From Chiua virens (taxonomy: Eukaryota; Basidiomycota; Agaricomycetes; Boletales; Boletaceae): a stretch of DNA of 64,000 bases. A model generated the notes under the pieces. It was not told where the DNA came from. It was given only the letters and a program-made list of their open reading frames with translations, and made no database searches. Made by a program: the position numbers and the translations under genes. Numbering within the stretch: the first letter of the stretch is position 1; every line of letters starts with the position of its first letter. Where the stretch lies: the NCBI GenBank assembly GCA_019787685.1, contig JAHNUO010000014.1, forward strand, positions 744,001 to 808,000, written 5' to 3'. Below are positions 11,089-21,537 of this stretch, one piece after another.

Positions 11089-11104
11089 TAATCACTGAGT
11101 CCGA

Positions 11105-11331
11105 ATCAGTAATTTTACACAATGCTAATTTTAGCTTATTTACGGCTTTAGCTGTCTTTTGACTGCTAATTCAACCGCTGGACAAGCCAATTTAATAGAC
11201 AGTGCGCTAATCACCTATACAATGTCTAAAAGTTCTTATGTTGCTGTTCTAATTAGTCGCGCAAGATCCAAAAGACAGCATCGTTGAATTAGCGAAAAAT
11301 AGCTATGTACAGATACTAAATTACTGATAAG
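11105..11331. repeat. Possible AT-rich MITE
   Basis: Ends are inverted copies of ATCAGTAATTT (11105 and 11331), followed inwards on both sides by related AT-rich sequence containing GCTAATT and GCTGTCTTTTG. No coding capacity. Too short for certainty. Confidence 0.4.
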
Positions 11332-11335
11332 ACGC

Positions 11336-12403
11336 CTAAGATATCAACTCGAACATGTGATGGTCGGAATAGCGATTAACATAGAATCCTCGGTATAAGT
11401 CTAATGAGTTCTCAGCTGAAACATGCTCAGGTACATGCTCGCTGCCAAAAATAGGTAGAATATGGATGTTACGAATGATACTCTCAGTGGGGACAATGGC
11501 CAAGTGCTTCGATCGGTCTGCAAGCAGTGGGGGGGTGACCATCCACATCCCTGTGGCTTCATCAGGCTCGTCAGCCATAGTATCGATCAAACCATTGGAT
11601 GAGTGTACAAGAGTAATTCTTGCCATTGGTGTAAACAAAGGAAAAAAAGGAAAAAACCCGTGCAATCTCCATGCCCAGCATACCCTCAGCTTCAGGATCC
11701 GTGCTGACAAGCACACAATTATATCGTGGACCTCTGCCATGCCAGGATGGAGTTGTACGGATTTTTTTCTCGCCGTAAGCCATTTATGCCACAGGGATCA
11801 CTTGGATCCCCTTAACTGTTTTTGCATGGCCACGAACTTGCAAAGAGGCAGACCCAGCCTTAGCAATACCAGTAATAAATGTAATGTACCGCTTACCAGG
11901 AGTTCTGAGCAAGTTTGACGTCTGAGTGCACAAGTTCAAGGGAATCATCAACCATTCCAGCTGACTCGTCGTCTTCGTCGTCTTCGTCTTCAAGCCGTGC
12001 AGAACCATCTGGAGCAGGTACTGTTGTCGATGGCATATGCGTAGCCATTGACTCAGAAGCTTGTGTCGTATAGTAGAAGTCAGCTATTTTGAAATGAAAA
12101 GGCAGTGTTCACGTACCCCCTCGAGGTAGCGGCGATAGCATCCCGCGAGCCTCAAAATCAGCACGAGCAGCAGTTAACTGGGAGAGGCGTGAGTTTGTTT
12201 CTATCGTCTTACCACGAGCATTGTGTTTGCTTGAACGCCGCCAGGGTTTCTTGACCGCAGTGATGTGCTTCGATTCCGTTATTGAAGTCGACAGACAATT
12301 CAGCGCACCGAAAAGGCGAATCATAGTCTTATAGTGGACGAGAGAGTGCTGGCGGGGAGTGGAAAACAATCTGCCTACGAACAGCAGAGGCCGGATCCCA
12401 AAT
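11336..12403 (-). pseudogene. Plavaka-type (CACTA-like) transposon protein, C-terminal part
   Basis: Reading leftward: VGRLFSTPRQHSLVHY and CLSTSITESKHI with AVKKPWRRSSKH (about 12385-12240), QLTAARADFEARGML, an acidic run EDEDDEDDES (about 11980), GLRREK, TTPSWHGRGPRYNCVLV (about 11760-11710), DPEAEGMLGMEIARVFSFFS, ATGMWMVTPPLL and finally IIRNIHILPIFGS...FYVNRYSDHHMFEL ending at a stop at 11336-11338. This block order is the C-terminal third of the large proteins of Plavaka (CACTA-like) transposons of basidiomycetes. Frames change at about 12110, 11900 and 11780, partly explained by introns but with stops in between. The upstream part is cut by the LINE that begins at about 12404. Naming of the superfamily is from memory; that it is transposon-encoded is more certain. 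Confidence 0.65.
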
Positions 12404-15030
12404 CATTTTTATTTTTATTTTTTTACTCCATTTATGTCCCGTTGGGGTGTGTAATCCCCATGTAGGACAGTACAAAAGTCTAGGTAATAATTGGGGGCGC
12501 CCGTGCCCCCATCCGCGTCTCTGACTGCTCGAATGCCCCGATGAGCCAGCATAAGGCAAGGCCCCCACCGGTCCCTTCCGTTCCCTCCGGAGGTTTTAGA
12601 CAAGCCAGACTACGAATCGGCGGCAACCTTCGGCGGTTACTTTCGCGGTTTGTGCACACTGACTTATTATGCGATAAAACAGATGCTCGGCGCCGAAGCG
12701 ACCAGGCACAGTCGGGAATGAGGGAGCATAGAGAAGATGTCTAGTGAAGAAGAGGAGTTAGTGGCATTGAGGAGAGGGGGAGGGTGTAGGTGTAGGTGTG
12801 TGGCGAGGCATGGGTGGCGTCGCGTATGAGTTTGTCTGGTCGGCGGTATATTTAATGTCCTCCGTAGTTATGCCTTTCCTTTTGTTCTTCCGGTGTGACC
12901 CCTAGAGCGGTCCATTGACCGTGTCCCTTCCGGCGTGATCAGTGAGCGTATTTTGAAGCGTTTGGTGGTCTCGATAAACTTCAAAAGATGAAGTATCGCC
13001 TTTGAGTCTCCTAGTAGGTAAGGCAGGATGAGGGCTTTCCTGCGTAGTGCGTTTGGTTAGTCTTTGTCTTTCGCGGGCATATCCTGGACGCTCGAGGATG
13101 ATGTGTCTTGGGGTTTCCGGCAGGTTGCCGCAGTGCTGGCAATTGGGGGTGTCGGATCGTCCGATACGGTGCAGATATGCATTGAGAGGGCAGTGGCCCG
13201 TGCGTAGCCACATTAACCATGCTGTTTGTTTCCTCGTGATGGTCAGCGAGAGGTCCACGAACGATCCGGATAACAGCGTAGCGTCTATTCGCGAGATGCG
13301 AGTGTAACGTGGGGATTTGGTCCAAGTGCGTTTCCATCGCAACATTTCTTGCTTTCGCTGCGCTTGTTTAAGTACCGATATACTGAGTGGGAGTGGGTCG
13401 TCTCTCAGATATTTGGGTAGTTTGCGTCTGGGGCTGTTTTTCGCCGGGTCTCTGGCCACTGCTTTCGCTTCCTCGTGACGCAGCTCGTTCGTTTCCCATT
13501 ATACCTTGGTGTCCCGCCAGCCAATGTATGTGAGTATCTTCTTTGCGTAGGCTATGTTTCCTGATTGCGGTGTGGAGACTGCTGAGGAATCGGTCTATCA
13601 GGTAGTGGCCTGGTTTAGTGGTGAAGACGTCACCGGATTTAATTGCGGCTTGGTTGTCCACAAAGATGTGTACGGGGGTGGTTATGTCTCGTTCCGTGAT
13701 TAACATGTGGGCTGCCAGTGTCAGCCCGACTGCTTCCGCCTCGTATAGGTGTGTTCGTCCTCAGTTCCTAGGTGGTAACGTAGGGGTTTGGGGTTTTGGT
13801 CACTCGTGAACATGACTGCCGCTGCTCCTATCATTCCGTCAATTCCTGAGCCGTCCGTGTAGACTCGGGTGCCAGTGTTGATCTGGTCGTGTTCAGCTAT
13901 TGATTCGTCCTTGGATGTGGCGATGTGGACTTTTGCAGGGTGGGATTCGTCTGGTGGTCGTCGGGGGGTGGATAGTTTCAATATTTTCCGGGGATAGTTT
14001 GAACGTTCGTGTGAGGCAGTGGAGGGAAGAGCGGTGTCGGCGAACAAATATTTTGGAGGCGCGTTTCAGTTTTTTATGAATGGGATGGGTAGGTGGCGTG
14101 GCTACTAAACGTAAGAGTGTGATGGCATAGATTGTGTATACGTTGGGGGATCGGCATGAGCTTTGCGTGGGCCTCCAGTGCGTCTGTTGCTGTTGACCGT
14201 AGGGCTCCTGTGATTCCCAGTAGGGCCGCGCACTGGACCGTGTTGAGTTTTTTCGTAATCTGAAGTGAGCCGTTTTGGGGTGTGTCGTCGGTGTTTCCTT
14301 GGTATGGGGGGGTGCACCACACGTCGACTGCATATAACATCTTAGACAGAGCCACTGAGACGTAGAGTTTACGCATGAGTGTCAGTGGGAGACCCTTGGT
14401 CGTTCTGGAGACTCTACGTAGCTGAGCAACGTATACCATCCCTTTTCCGATCGCGTAGTTGGCATGGTCATTCCATCTAAGTTCGTCGTCTACTATAACT
14501 CCGAGGAATTTGTGGGATTTGACTGGGTGGATGGTTGTGTTTCGTGTTTGGAGGGGAGGACGTTTTTTGCCTCGGTTCCTAGAGCAGTCTATTAGTGCGA
14601 ATTTAGATGTTCCGAATTTGGAATTATGGGCAGACGACCAGGCACATCCTCAAAGCGGCAGAATAACGTTATAGTTGCGTTATCGTTTGACGACTCTCAG
14701 CAAGCCTTTTGAGAGGTGTGATTGGACAATGGACTGGCAAAAATGGATATTCAGGGCTACTAACTCTACCTAACCAAATGGGGCGCCATAATGGTTCGCT
14801 TAAAAATGTAGATGCCGGCATAGCCTCCTTTTTGACGTTCAAGCATTTCTTTTAGTATGGCGTGAGTATCCGTGAAGTCGGCCCCGATCGCTATAAATGC
14901 CGTGTCGTCCACGAAGGCTAGGGCGAGCTCCTTGTTTCCTTTCGCGACGTCGATGAGGTCTGAGTTATATATGATGTGGATTACCATCGATAGTGGGTCT
15001 CCCTGGCAGATTCCGTTAGTGATTGATATC
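12404..15030 (-). mobile_element. Tad-like LINE, 3' half
   Basis: The minus strand holds, 5' to 3', the reverse transcriptase core, RT thumb region, RNase H and C-terminal cysteine/histidine region of a fungal LINE, then a non-coding tail ending in an A-rich stretch (T-rich on plus, 12405-12426). The element lies inside the Plavaka-type pseudogene. Its 5' side stops exactly at a copia LTR (15031). The missing upstream RT sequence is found at 43480-43581 on the opposite strand. Confidence 0.9.
12902..15030 (-). pseudogene. LINE ORF2: reverse transcriptase, RNase H, C-terminal domain
   Basis: RT motifs: ISITNGICQGDPLS (15030-14990) and LALAFVDDTAF (about 14930-14895; VDD in place of the common YADD, normal for Tad-like elements). 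After a frameshifted interval come HKFLGVIVDDELRWNDH (about 14515-14465), MLYAVDVWCTPPY (about 14345-14305) and the RNase H domain with YTDGSGIDGMIGAA (about 13865-13820), VHIFVDNQAAIKSG (about 13680-13640) and HIHWLAGHQGIMGNE (about 13520-13480). The C-terminal domain has CQHCGNLPETPRHI (about 13145-13105), where the last cysteine of the usual C-C-H-C set is an arginine. At least four frame changes make it inactive. Confidence 0.9.
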
Positions 15031-15226
15031 TGTCGCAGCAGATTAGGTGCGGGAAGAGAAGTTGTTATTCCCCTAGATATAACTAGTCTTATATACTGTT
15101 CTACTGTATTGATTCGTGTAGCCCCTCGTATTACTGAGATGATTACTGATCATTATATTGTCTGACTACCTCGGCTTACTTGGCCGAGTGTGGCTTGTAT
15201 AGTATATGTCTCGGTCTGACTCAACA
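15031..15226 (-). repeat. Ty1/copia 3' LTR (196 bp)
   Basis: In element orientation it runs TGTTGAGTCAGACCGAGACA ... CTAATCTGCTGCGACA, beginning TG and ending CA. A polypurine tract AGGGGGAG lies directly 5' (15227-15234). The base run after its 3' end, GATAT (15030-15026), equals the run before the 5' LTR at 43582, the expected 5-bp target duplication. Confidence 0.92.
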
Positions 15227-15354
15227 CTCCCCCTCAAGCCTAACGAAGGCCAAGTTTCGAGGTGTGCAGGACATGCTTTTCTCGGGGTAGAGCTTTAGTC
15301 AATATGTCGGCAGTCATTTCTGCGGTCGGACAATATTCCAGACTTATTACATAA
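15227..15354 (-). pseudogene. Ty1/copia pol, last ~40 codons
   Basis: Minus-strand codons read ISLEYCPTAEMTADILTKAL then PREKHVLHTSKLGLR and a stop, the canonical C-terminus of copia RNase H, followed at once by the polypurine tract and LTR. Sequence homology ends at about 15354, inside the octamer TTATGTAA (plus strand TTACATAA, 15347-15354). The adjoining upstream part of the same polyprotein is at 46930-47063 on the other strand. Confidence 0.92.
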
Positions 15355-15557
15355 GTAAGGCCGGCGGTTCATGCTATACCCCGCACTCTCGTCGACCTCG
15401 GTGGCTAGACCATCTTTCATCGCTCCTGGCGACTGAATTGATTAGTTGACGCAAACCTCAACTTAACATTCAAGGGCGACTCGGAAACGTTTGAACTGAT
15501 ATATCCCGTCTTACACGCGGAGACGATCAACCTCAGCCACCCTTTACGACTGCGGCC
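15355..15557. other. No supported gene
   Basis: Non-repetitive sequence to the right of the rearrangement breakpoint; nothing recognisable. Confidence 0.4.
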
Positions 15558-16290
15558 GTGGCGCTTTCGCTTCTTCAGCCTATTCACTATTTTAATTACT
15601 GGCGTCCGGCTGTCGACACGATCAAGGACAACCCCACGTCAAATGGTTGCTTCCCTGATGCGCTAATCCGCAGTATCACTGCCAACTCCAAGAACCACCC
15701 AGTCAGCATACAACTTCAGACGGCGTTGAAAACGATCCCCCCCACGCAGTATGTCTTTATCACACCATCGTCACAAGACTCTTCTGACATTCTCCTCGGC
15801 GCGCGCTTACTCCAGCCATCTGGCTGCTATGACTCTGGCCACAACAACAGGAATGATGACATCGATCTCCTCGAGGTATCACACGTCCGCTTTCTTCCAA
15901 GTGAGGTCTCATGGTACCATAGCTCGAGATGCCTACAAGACCTCCTGGCCCCGCCTTCGATTATGATGAGGTTTGTGACTATACTGCATTCTTTTTGTTT
16001 CCGTGTTCACGTCCCTAAAGCTGCCGTCCCCCATATCCTTTGTTCATCCTCGAGTGAATGATGCGCCACCGGTCAAGATCCCTCACGTTATATCCCCGTC
16101 ATCTCATTCTCTACATCCGTCCTCGCCTCCAGACGCATCCAGAGGAGCATCCCGAGTCCGCCAGCCCATCCAAGGACCGTTTAACGATCGCAAGGATCAA
16201 AGAATGGATGGGAAGGGTGCAGATGATCGTACCAGTCAATGTCCTGCAACGTCCGTTCACGGGGTTTTTCATCACTGTTTACAGTGAATG
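15558..16290 (+). CDS. Hypothetical protein, possibly two exons
   Basis: A 167-codon frame starting at ATG 15558 contains no known motif. A GT-AG gap near 15971-16020 (GTTTGTGACT...CCTAAAG) could join it to a downstream frame with RIKEWMGRVQMIVPVNVL (about 16185-16240). The protein would be about 240 residues, serine/proline-rich in the middle, without a signal peptide or membrane segment. No neighbours help. I do not recognise it; it may be a decayed gene. Confidence 0.3.
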
Positions 16291-16807
16291 CTTCCCATTG
16301 TTATGTAATGCCCCCTTCACGGAATCCGGTAAGCGATATCTTTTTTGACGATTGATTGATATGCTGTATCTCAGGAAATCTCTTAGCAAATGTATTTTGC
16401 ACCCAGTGATGAAGCACCGTGCAACTATCGAGGCATGCCACAACGGCCATCGCCTACCCATAGGGGGTGTGATTTACTGATGTGCTTCCCCCTCACTCCC
16501 ATTTGACTTGCCAGTGCATGTTCCTTATGCCGGTATAATGGGAGACTATAGTTCAGAGCCAAGCAATTCCGGTATGTCCCTTTCTCCCAAGGGGTGCATC
16601 ACGTTGCAAGCAGCTGACATTCCATTAATCACCGCCAGTCAATGATCAGTCCCAAGTTCTTACATACTTAGCGTAGCAGGTGTAGCTTGTCGTCAATTGT
16701 GAACAGCAATCACGTGACTCGACGCGCCTCGAATGGCAGCACCGCGGGTCGATTGGTCGCGGCTTGCGAGTCGCGACCCCTTTGAACTAGTGAGCGGCGA
16801 TGCCGCT
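16291..16807. other. No supported gene
   Basis: No coding motif or repeat noticed. Confidence 0.4.
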
Positions 16808-18055
16808 TTACCCACCTTGCTTGCGGAAGATGTCTTGCCACGCTTTCGTTTGGAATGAGTAGTAATTTAACACGATCGATTCTTGTGGAGTACGAGTCAT
16901 AGGAATCAGTATTCGCAGACTTTTATAGATCGTTTTTTTGGTTCTCTGCTTCCATATGATCTTCCGATGCCCTTTCCTTTTCCCTTTTTGCCTACCTTTT
17001 TTTTTTGGTGGAACCGGGATGTCACTCGTCGAGAGTTTGAGACCGTTTTTTACTTGGTCCGGCGATGGCTTGAGAACCGATGTTAGAAACTTTGGAAGTA
17101 GCGATTTTTTTTGATGGGTCACGAGCGGACCGGCACGGGCGTTTAAAGAGGTAGTAGATGCGGCCGTTTTTTTAGTACAGTCACTTGTTCTATTTGCGCG
17201 CGGAAAGAGTCTTGGTTGCTTTCATCGTTTTTAATGTGCGTGTGGTGGATTGTGAACGCGACTAGAATCTACAAGGGAGTTTGCAAGAGCATTGTTGACT
17301 AGGTGAGGCTCAACGAATTCGTCGTCTAGGTACACCCTAAGTGGCTGTACTCGGTGTGTCTGTTTGATTTTTTCAAGGTCGGAATCCATTTCATCAGGAA
17401 CATTCCAGTTTTTAGTATCTTCATCCATTTCTTCTACCTCAGGTTGTTCATCTTCAGAAGACTCGGATTCAGCTATTTCATTTTCAGATCTAGACTCTTT
17501 CTCGGTGTCTTAGGTACGAAACATGATCAATATTGAGTTCGGAAGCAACTGTAGGGAAAATTTACCTCGTTCCAACAAGTCAGCTAAGTATACAGTTTCG
17601 GACTGAGTGTGGCAGGTGTAACGATTGCATGTTCTTGTAGGGATTGAAATGAAAGACAATTTGTTAAGTCAGTGAACATACTCTTTTTTCGAATATGCTG
17701 CGGGAGAATCGGATTGCTTTAGATCCTCCTTCGTCAACCAACATGTCCTTTTTTCCAGTAATGTTTGCTTTGTTTTGTAGCAGAGACAGCAAATTGAAAA
17801 CAGTGTTGAATCACGTTTGAAGGGCTGGAGAATACGGCGGGTCAAATGAAATTGATATTTAGCCCTTTCAAGGGATCCCTTCTGTTTTGTTATTGATTTT
17901 ATGAAGGTTCCTACGTTCAGTTTACGTTCCGAAACTTTTCCGACAATAACGCCCAGAAAGGGATCTTCATCTATTTGGTAGACGGTGTTTCTGATACGAG
18001 AAGGACGCCATTCAAGAGAGTCTAGCAAATCGATACGAGCAGCATAGTTCTGCAA
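16808..18055 (-). pseudogene. Hypothetical basic/acidic protein, several exon-like blocks
   Basis: Three blocks read leftward: 128 codons from 18055 (NYAARIDLLDSLEWRPSR, FLGVIVGKVSERKLN), then an acidic stretch and VQPLRVYLDDEFVEPHLV (about 17345-17290), then a lysine-rich block with PPKKKGRQKGKRKGHRK (about 17010-16960). The acidic-to-basic order and the DDEFVEP stretch remind me of uncharacterised proteins seen near DUF6570 genes in Agaricomycetes, but I cannot name the family. Stops between blocks may be introns or decay. It is divergent from the DUF6570 pseudogene starting at about 18170, which could mean a shared promoter region in the parent locus. Confidence 0.35.
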
Positions 18056-18169
18056 TTCAGAGAGACTTTCGTGATGTCAAACATGGAGGACATGTCGAGA
18101 AACCTGTGGATAGGGGTGCCGGTGAGATCTGGTATACATATGATGTCACGTTTCCTTGTTGGTGTTTGC

Positions 18170-19540
18170 AATCAGTTTCCTTTCTTTATCATCATGCTGT
18201 CCACAGATCAATTTGCCACAGTTTTTTCTCAGTTGATGAAAGACGAAATCTGCGAAGCCATATGTGAACAACCTCTGCTGAGTCGTGAAAAGCGAACAAG
18301 AAAAAGTTTATTTGTCGCTCTACAAGATCACTCACCAAGTCACGAAGATTGACTAGAAGCTGTCGTACGAAAACGGCGACATATTGATATCGAGAACGAA
18401 GTTGTCGTGAAAAGAGCACGTTTGAATGCAGACGAAAGTGAAGTACATGATCAATCAGAAGATCATTTTATGGAAGGTGTCGGCGATGAAATATGCAGAC
18501 AGTGTGTGAAGGAATTCATTGATCGAACGGGTGCGCTAACATTTTCTTGTAAACGAAAGTAGAATGATTAACAAATTTTGTTGTAGGTAATAGCGCCATG
18601 CAGCAAACATCTTGCATTGTTTGTGCTGACGAATTCTTCATTGAAGCCCGAAACAGTTGAAAAGAATGTCACTCGTTTTCCTGACAAAAATCTGTTGAAA
18701 CCTCACAGTTCACACGAAAAACAGCGACTAAGTGAAGGCATGCTGTTGTATGAACCAGGTCTTCGACATGCAATGGACTCGGACGACATATCTGGAGACT
18801 CATCTGTGGAATTTGTCTGCGGAGCTTGAACATGAAAAAGACTCCTGGAGAGGCGCCAAGTTGCAAATGATATGTGGATCGGCGAGGTTCCTGATGAAAT
18901 TTCAACACTTACACTTCCCGAACGCATGTTGATCGCACGTTACTACTCTGCAGCGTACATTGTCAAATTGTACCCGAAAAATCGAGGAGCACAGTCATGG
19001 GATCCAGCTACACTCAATCAAGGTCTTCGAGGGAATGTGTCGTCTTATCGTTTGAATACGCAAGACATCGTATCTATGGTTGATGGCCGGTTTCTTCCCC
19101 CACATCCTTCCATTTTATTGGCCACTATCGGAGTCACTTTTGTTGGTCCACAAAATGTTCCAGATCGTTGTATGCCACCAATGTTGATGGTCAATAGGAG
19201 TCGGATCAAAACAGCATTGCAATTTTTACAACGAGCTAATCCATTGTATTGGAACGTTATTATTTCCGAAGAGAATTTGCATCTCCTTCCCGAGCACGGA
19301 GTTCCTGACGAAATCATGGCAGTTGTTCAACATTCCGATGACATGGATATTCTTGAGCAAGAGCACTCAGGATATACCGACTTGGATGACATGGGCGACG
19401 GAGGCGGTAATGATTCTTCAAACGAAGGTAACATCAAATTTTTGATCATTGTTCAACAGCTGAGATAAAGTAAAAGATCCTGTGACAATACCTATGGGGT
19501 ACTTGATCCAGGTGTTTCTGATTTGGATGACGACCGGGTA
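18170..19540 (+). pseudogene. DUF6570 (Helitron-associated) protein, C-terminal part
   Basis: Order of blocks: FVALQDHSP (about 18310), VGDEICRQCVKEFIDRTG (about 18480-18533), an intron ending TTGTAG near 18587, MQQTSCIVCADEFF (about 18598-18640; two C-x2-C pairs), then MWIGEVPDEISTLTLPERML (18872 on), SAAYIVKLYPKNRGAQSWDP, GLRGNVSSYRLNTQDIVSMV, ATIGVTFVGPQNVP and PLYWNVIISEENLHLLPEHG (to about 19300), and a last fragment DPGVSDLDDDRVMA (about 19498-19543). DUF6570 normally precedes Helitron Rep/helicase-like proteins; neither follows here because a Harbinger TIR begins at 19549. Frames break between 18660 and 18870, so it is a pseudogene. No Helitron 5'-TC or 3' hairpin-CTRR end could be defined. 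Confidence 0.8.
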
Positions 19541-19548
19541 ATGGCTTA

Positions 19549-19602
19549 GAGTCAGTTCGGTAGTCGGGTTAGTGCTAGATAATAGCTAGCTATCTCGGTA
19601 AG
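19549..19602 (+). repeat. Harbinger 1 left TIR
   Basis: Begins GAGTCAGTTCGGTAGTCGGG and ends ATCTCGGTAAG; one mismatch against the right TIR. Confidence 0.92.
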
Positions 19603-19690
19603 TTGTAGCCGAATGGCTCTGTGAAGTGACTCAGCTCTATGAGGGACCCCTTTGGACAAAATTATAGAATACTTCACAACATCGTCTAAA

Positions 19691-19793
19691 ATGTCACACC
19701 TCTCAGTAGAATGTCACGCTGCTCTCTAGAATGTCACACTACTCTCTAGAATGTCACGCTAATCTCTAAAATGTCACACTTCCCAAATGTCAC
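19691..19793 (+). repeat. E1 left subterminal array, 20-bp period
   Basis: ATGTCAC occurs at 19691, 19711, 19731, 19751, 19771 and 19787. Unit consensus is close to AATGTCACRCTNNTCTCTAR. Confidence 0.92.
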
Positions 19794-21276
19794 GTGCTGT
19801 TGGGAATTCCCACGATTTTGTTTCAGGAGTGGTGCCCATATATGGTAAGTCGCTCTGGTGCGCTCTGGATTGCTTCCTGTGCTTTTCCATTCCATCTACG
19901 TATGCAATCGGTTCGATGTGTGGTGTGCACTCATGGTTTGTTTGCCTCACTCGTGCTGACCATCTTGTCCAGCTAACAGTCTCGTACTGACTCAAAACAA
20001 GTCGTTGCACACTCTGTTGGTTGCGCCGTCATTCGCACACCAGTCGCTCGCTCTCCCTCTCGCCCACACTGCCCTCGCCATCACCCTCGTGCGCACGCTT
20101 GTACATGAGCGCATGTGCACCATCTCTCTGTGGGGAATACCATGGGTGCGGGTATTGGTGACCCGCATACCACAGCTGCGAGCCTCACATTCGCCTACTC
20201 GCGCCCTCTCCCTCTTGTCCACCCTCTCCCTCTTGCCCACCCTCTCCCTCTCGCCCACACTCGCCATCGCCCTCATGTGCACGTGCAGCGTCTCACCGTC
20301 GTCGTCTCACCAACGACTCACCATCACCTTCAAGTTGTCCCGTCGCCCACACCGTCACCATCGTCCTCAACCTCCCCATTGTAGCCCTGGCCCTCTCTCG
20401 CCCTCTCACTCCCTCTTGCACACACCCTGGCCCTGGCCCCGCCCACACCTTCACCCTCTCGCCCCTCGCCTCACCATTGTGCTCATGTGCAAGTATGAAC
20501 AGGAACGCGACAATGCATTCCTGTTCGTGTTTGCACACGAGCGCGTGCGTGCCCTCTCTCGCCCTCGCCCTCGCCCAACCCTTGACATTCTCGCCCTCGC
20601 AGTCGTGTGCAAACGCAAACGGGAATGCACAATGCGTTCCTGTTTGCATCTGCACGCGACATTGTGCGTTGCCGTCTCACCCTCTTTTCACTCCCATACC
20701 CGCAGGCTAACCCGCCACGGGTATGACGGGCCCATGCCCCCAGATACCCAGGGGTATACCCATGGTATACCCTGGTCGCGTCGCATTGATCTCGATCGGC
20801 CTTGTCGTGCCGTGCCGTGCCGTGCCGGGTCCTGGTCGTCGCATCGTTGCGTCACACTGTCGTCTCGTTCCGAGTCTCGTCATGTCGCGGCGTCGTCGTT
20901 GTCGCCGCGACGGGAGAAGGAGGGGTGTGCCAGTGGGTGCCAGTAGGGTGAGGTGTAGGAGATGGGGTGGAGTGAGGGGGAGACGGCAAGGGTGGTTGGT
21001 GGCAGACTGACGAGACGGGTGCACGCGTCACGTCACGTCGTTGACATCGTGTGTCGTCCGCCGTTGCCGCAAAGGGAGAGGGGCCTAGTGGTACGATGGG
21101 GGTGGCACGAGGGAGAGGATGGGGGGCGAGGTGAGATGGTGTAGGAGGCAGGGTTGGGTGACTCTGCATCGTTGTCGTTGTCGCCGCCACTGACCGGGAC
21201 CCACATATACTTGCGAGTCTGAATTACGATCACATGACACATGTGGCCAGCGTGACTTTGACATTTTAGTGTATGT

Positions 21277-21423
21277 GTGACATTTTAGATTCAGGTGTGA
21301 TATTCTACGACCAGGCGTGACATTTTAAATCTTGCTGTGACATTCAAGCATCTTAGTGTGACATTCTGGGAGCTGGTGTGACATTTTGAATCCTACTGCG
21401 ACATTTCAGAAGCAGCGTGACAA
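21277..21423 (-). repeat. E1 right subterminal array, 20-bp period
   Basis: Reverse-complement units (GTGACAT and close variants) start at 21277, 21297, 21317, 21337, 21358, 21378, 21398 and 21417. A degenerate unit lies at about 21251. Confidence 0.92.
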
Positions 21424-21537
21424 TCTGAGCATATTGTCCAGTGGTGCCCACCAAAAATAACTGTACAGTTGCTTTTCTTCACTAAAAGCAACAAAAAAAG
21501 CCCTCGTTGCACTAGTCGGTTTTCGTGGCGTGCAAAG

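Larger units (their letters stand above)
19638..21455. mobile_element. Non-autonomous array-type DNA element E1
   Basis: Imperfect outer inverted repeats: left GGGACCCCTTTGGACAA (19642 on), right, reversed, GGGCACCACTGGACAA (from about 21450). Next inside are arrays of ATGTCAC units at 20-bp period, inverted at the two ends. The core (about 20000-21230) is C-rich, low-complexity, and contains GGTATACC palindromes and ACCCGC/GCGGGT motifs but no credible gene. It sits inside Harbinger element 1. Confidence 0.7.

Noticed and set aside
19691..19793. CRISPR-like array
   Set aside because: The unit is 20 bp with no separate unique spacers, it is mirrored inverted at 21277-21423, and the genome is eukaryotic.
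20005..20946. 313-codon plus-strand ORF and several overlapping ORFs in the C-rich core of E1
   Set aside because: Low-complexity leucine/serine/proline/histidine repeats arising from CCCTCGCC and CTCTCC tracts; open on both strands; no domain.
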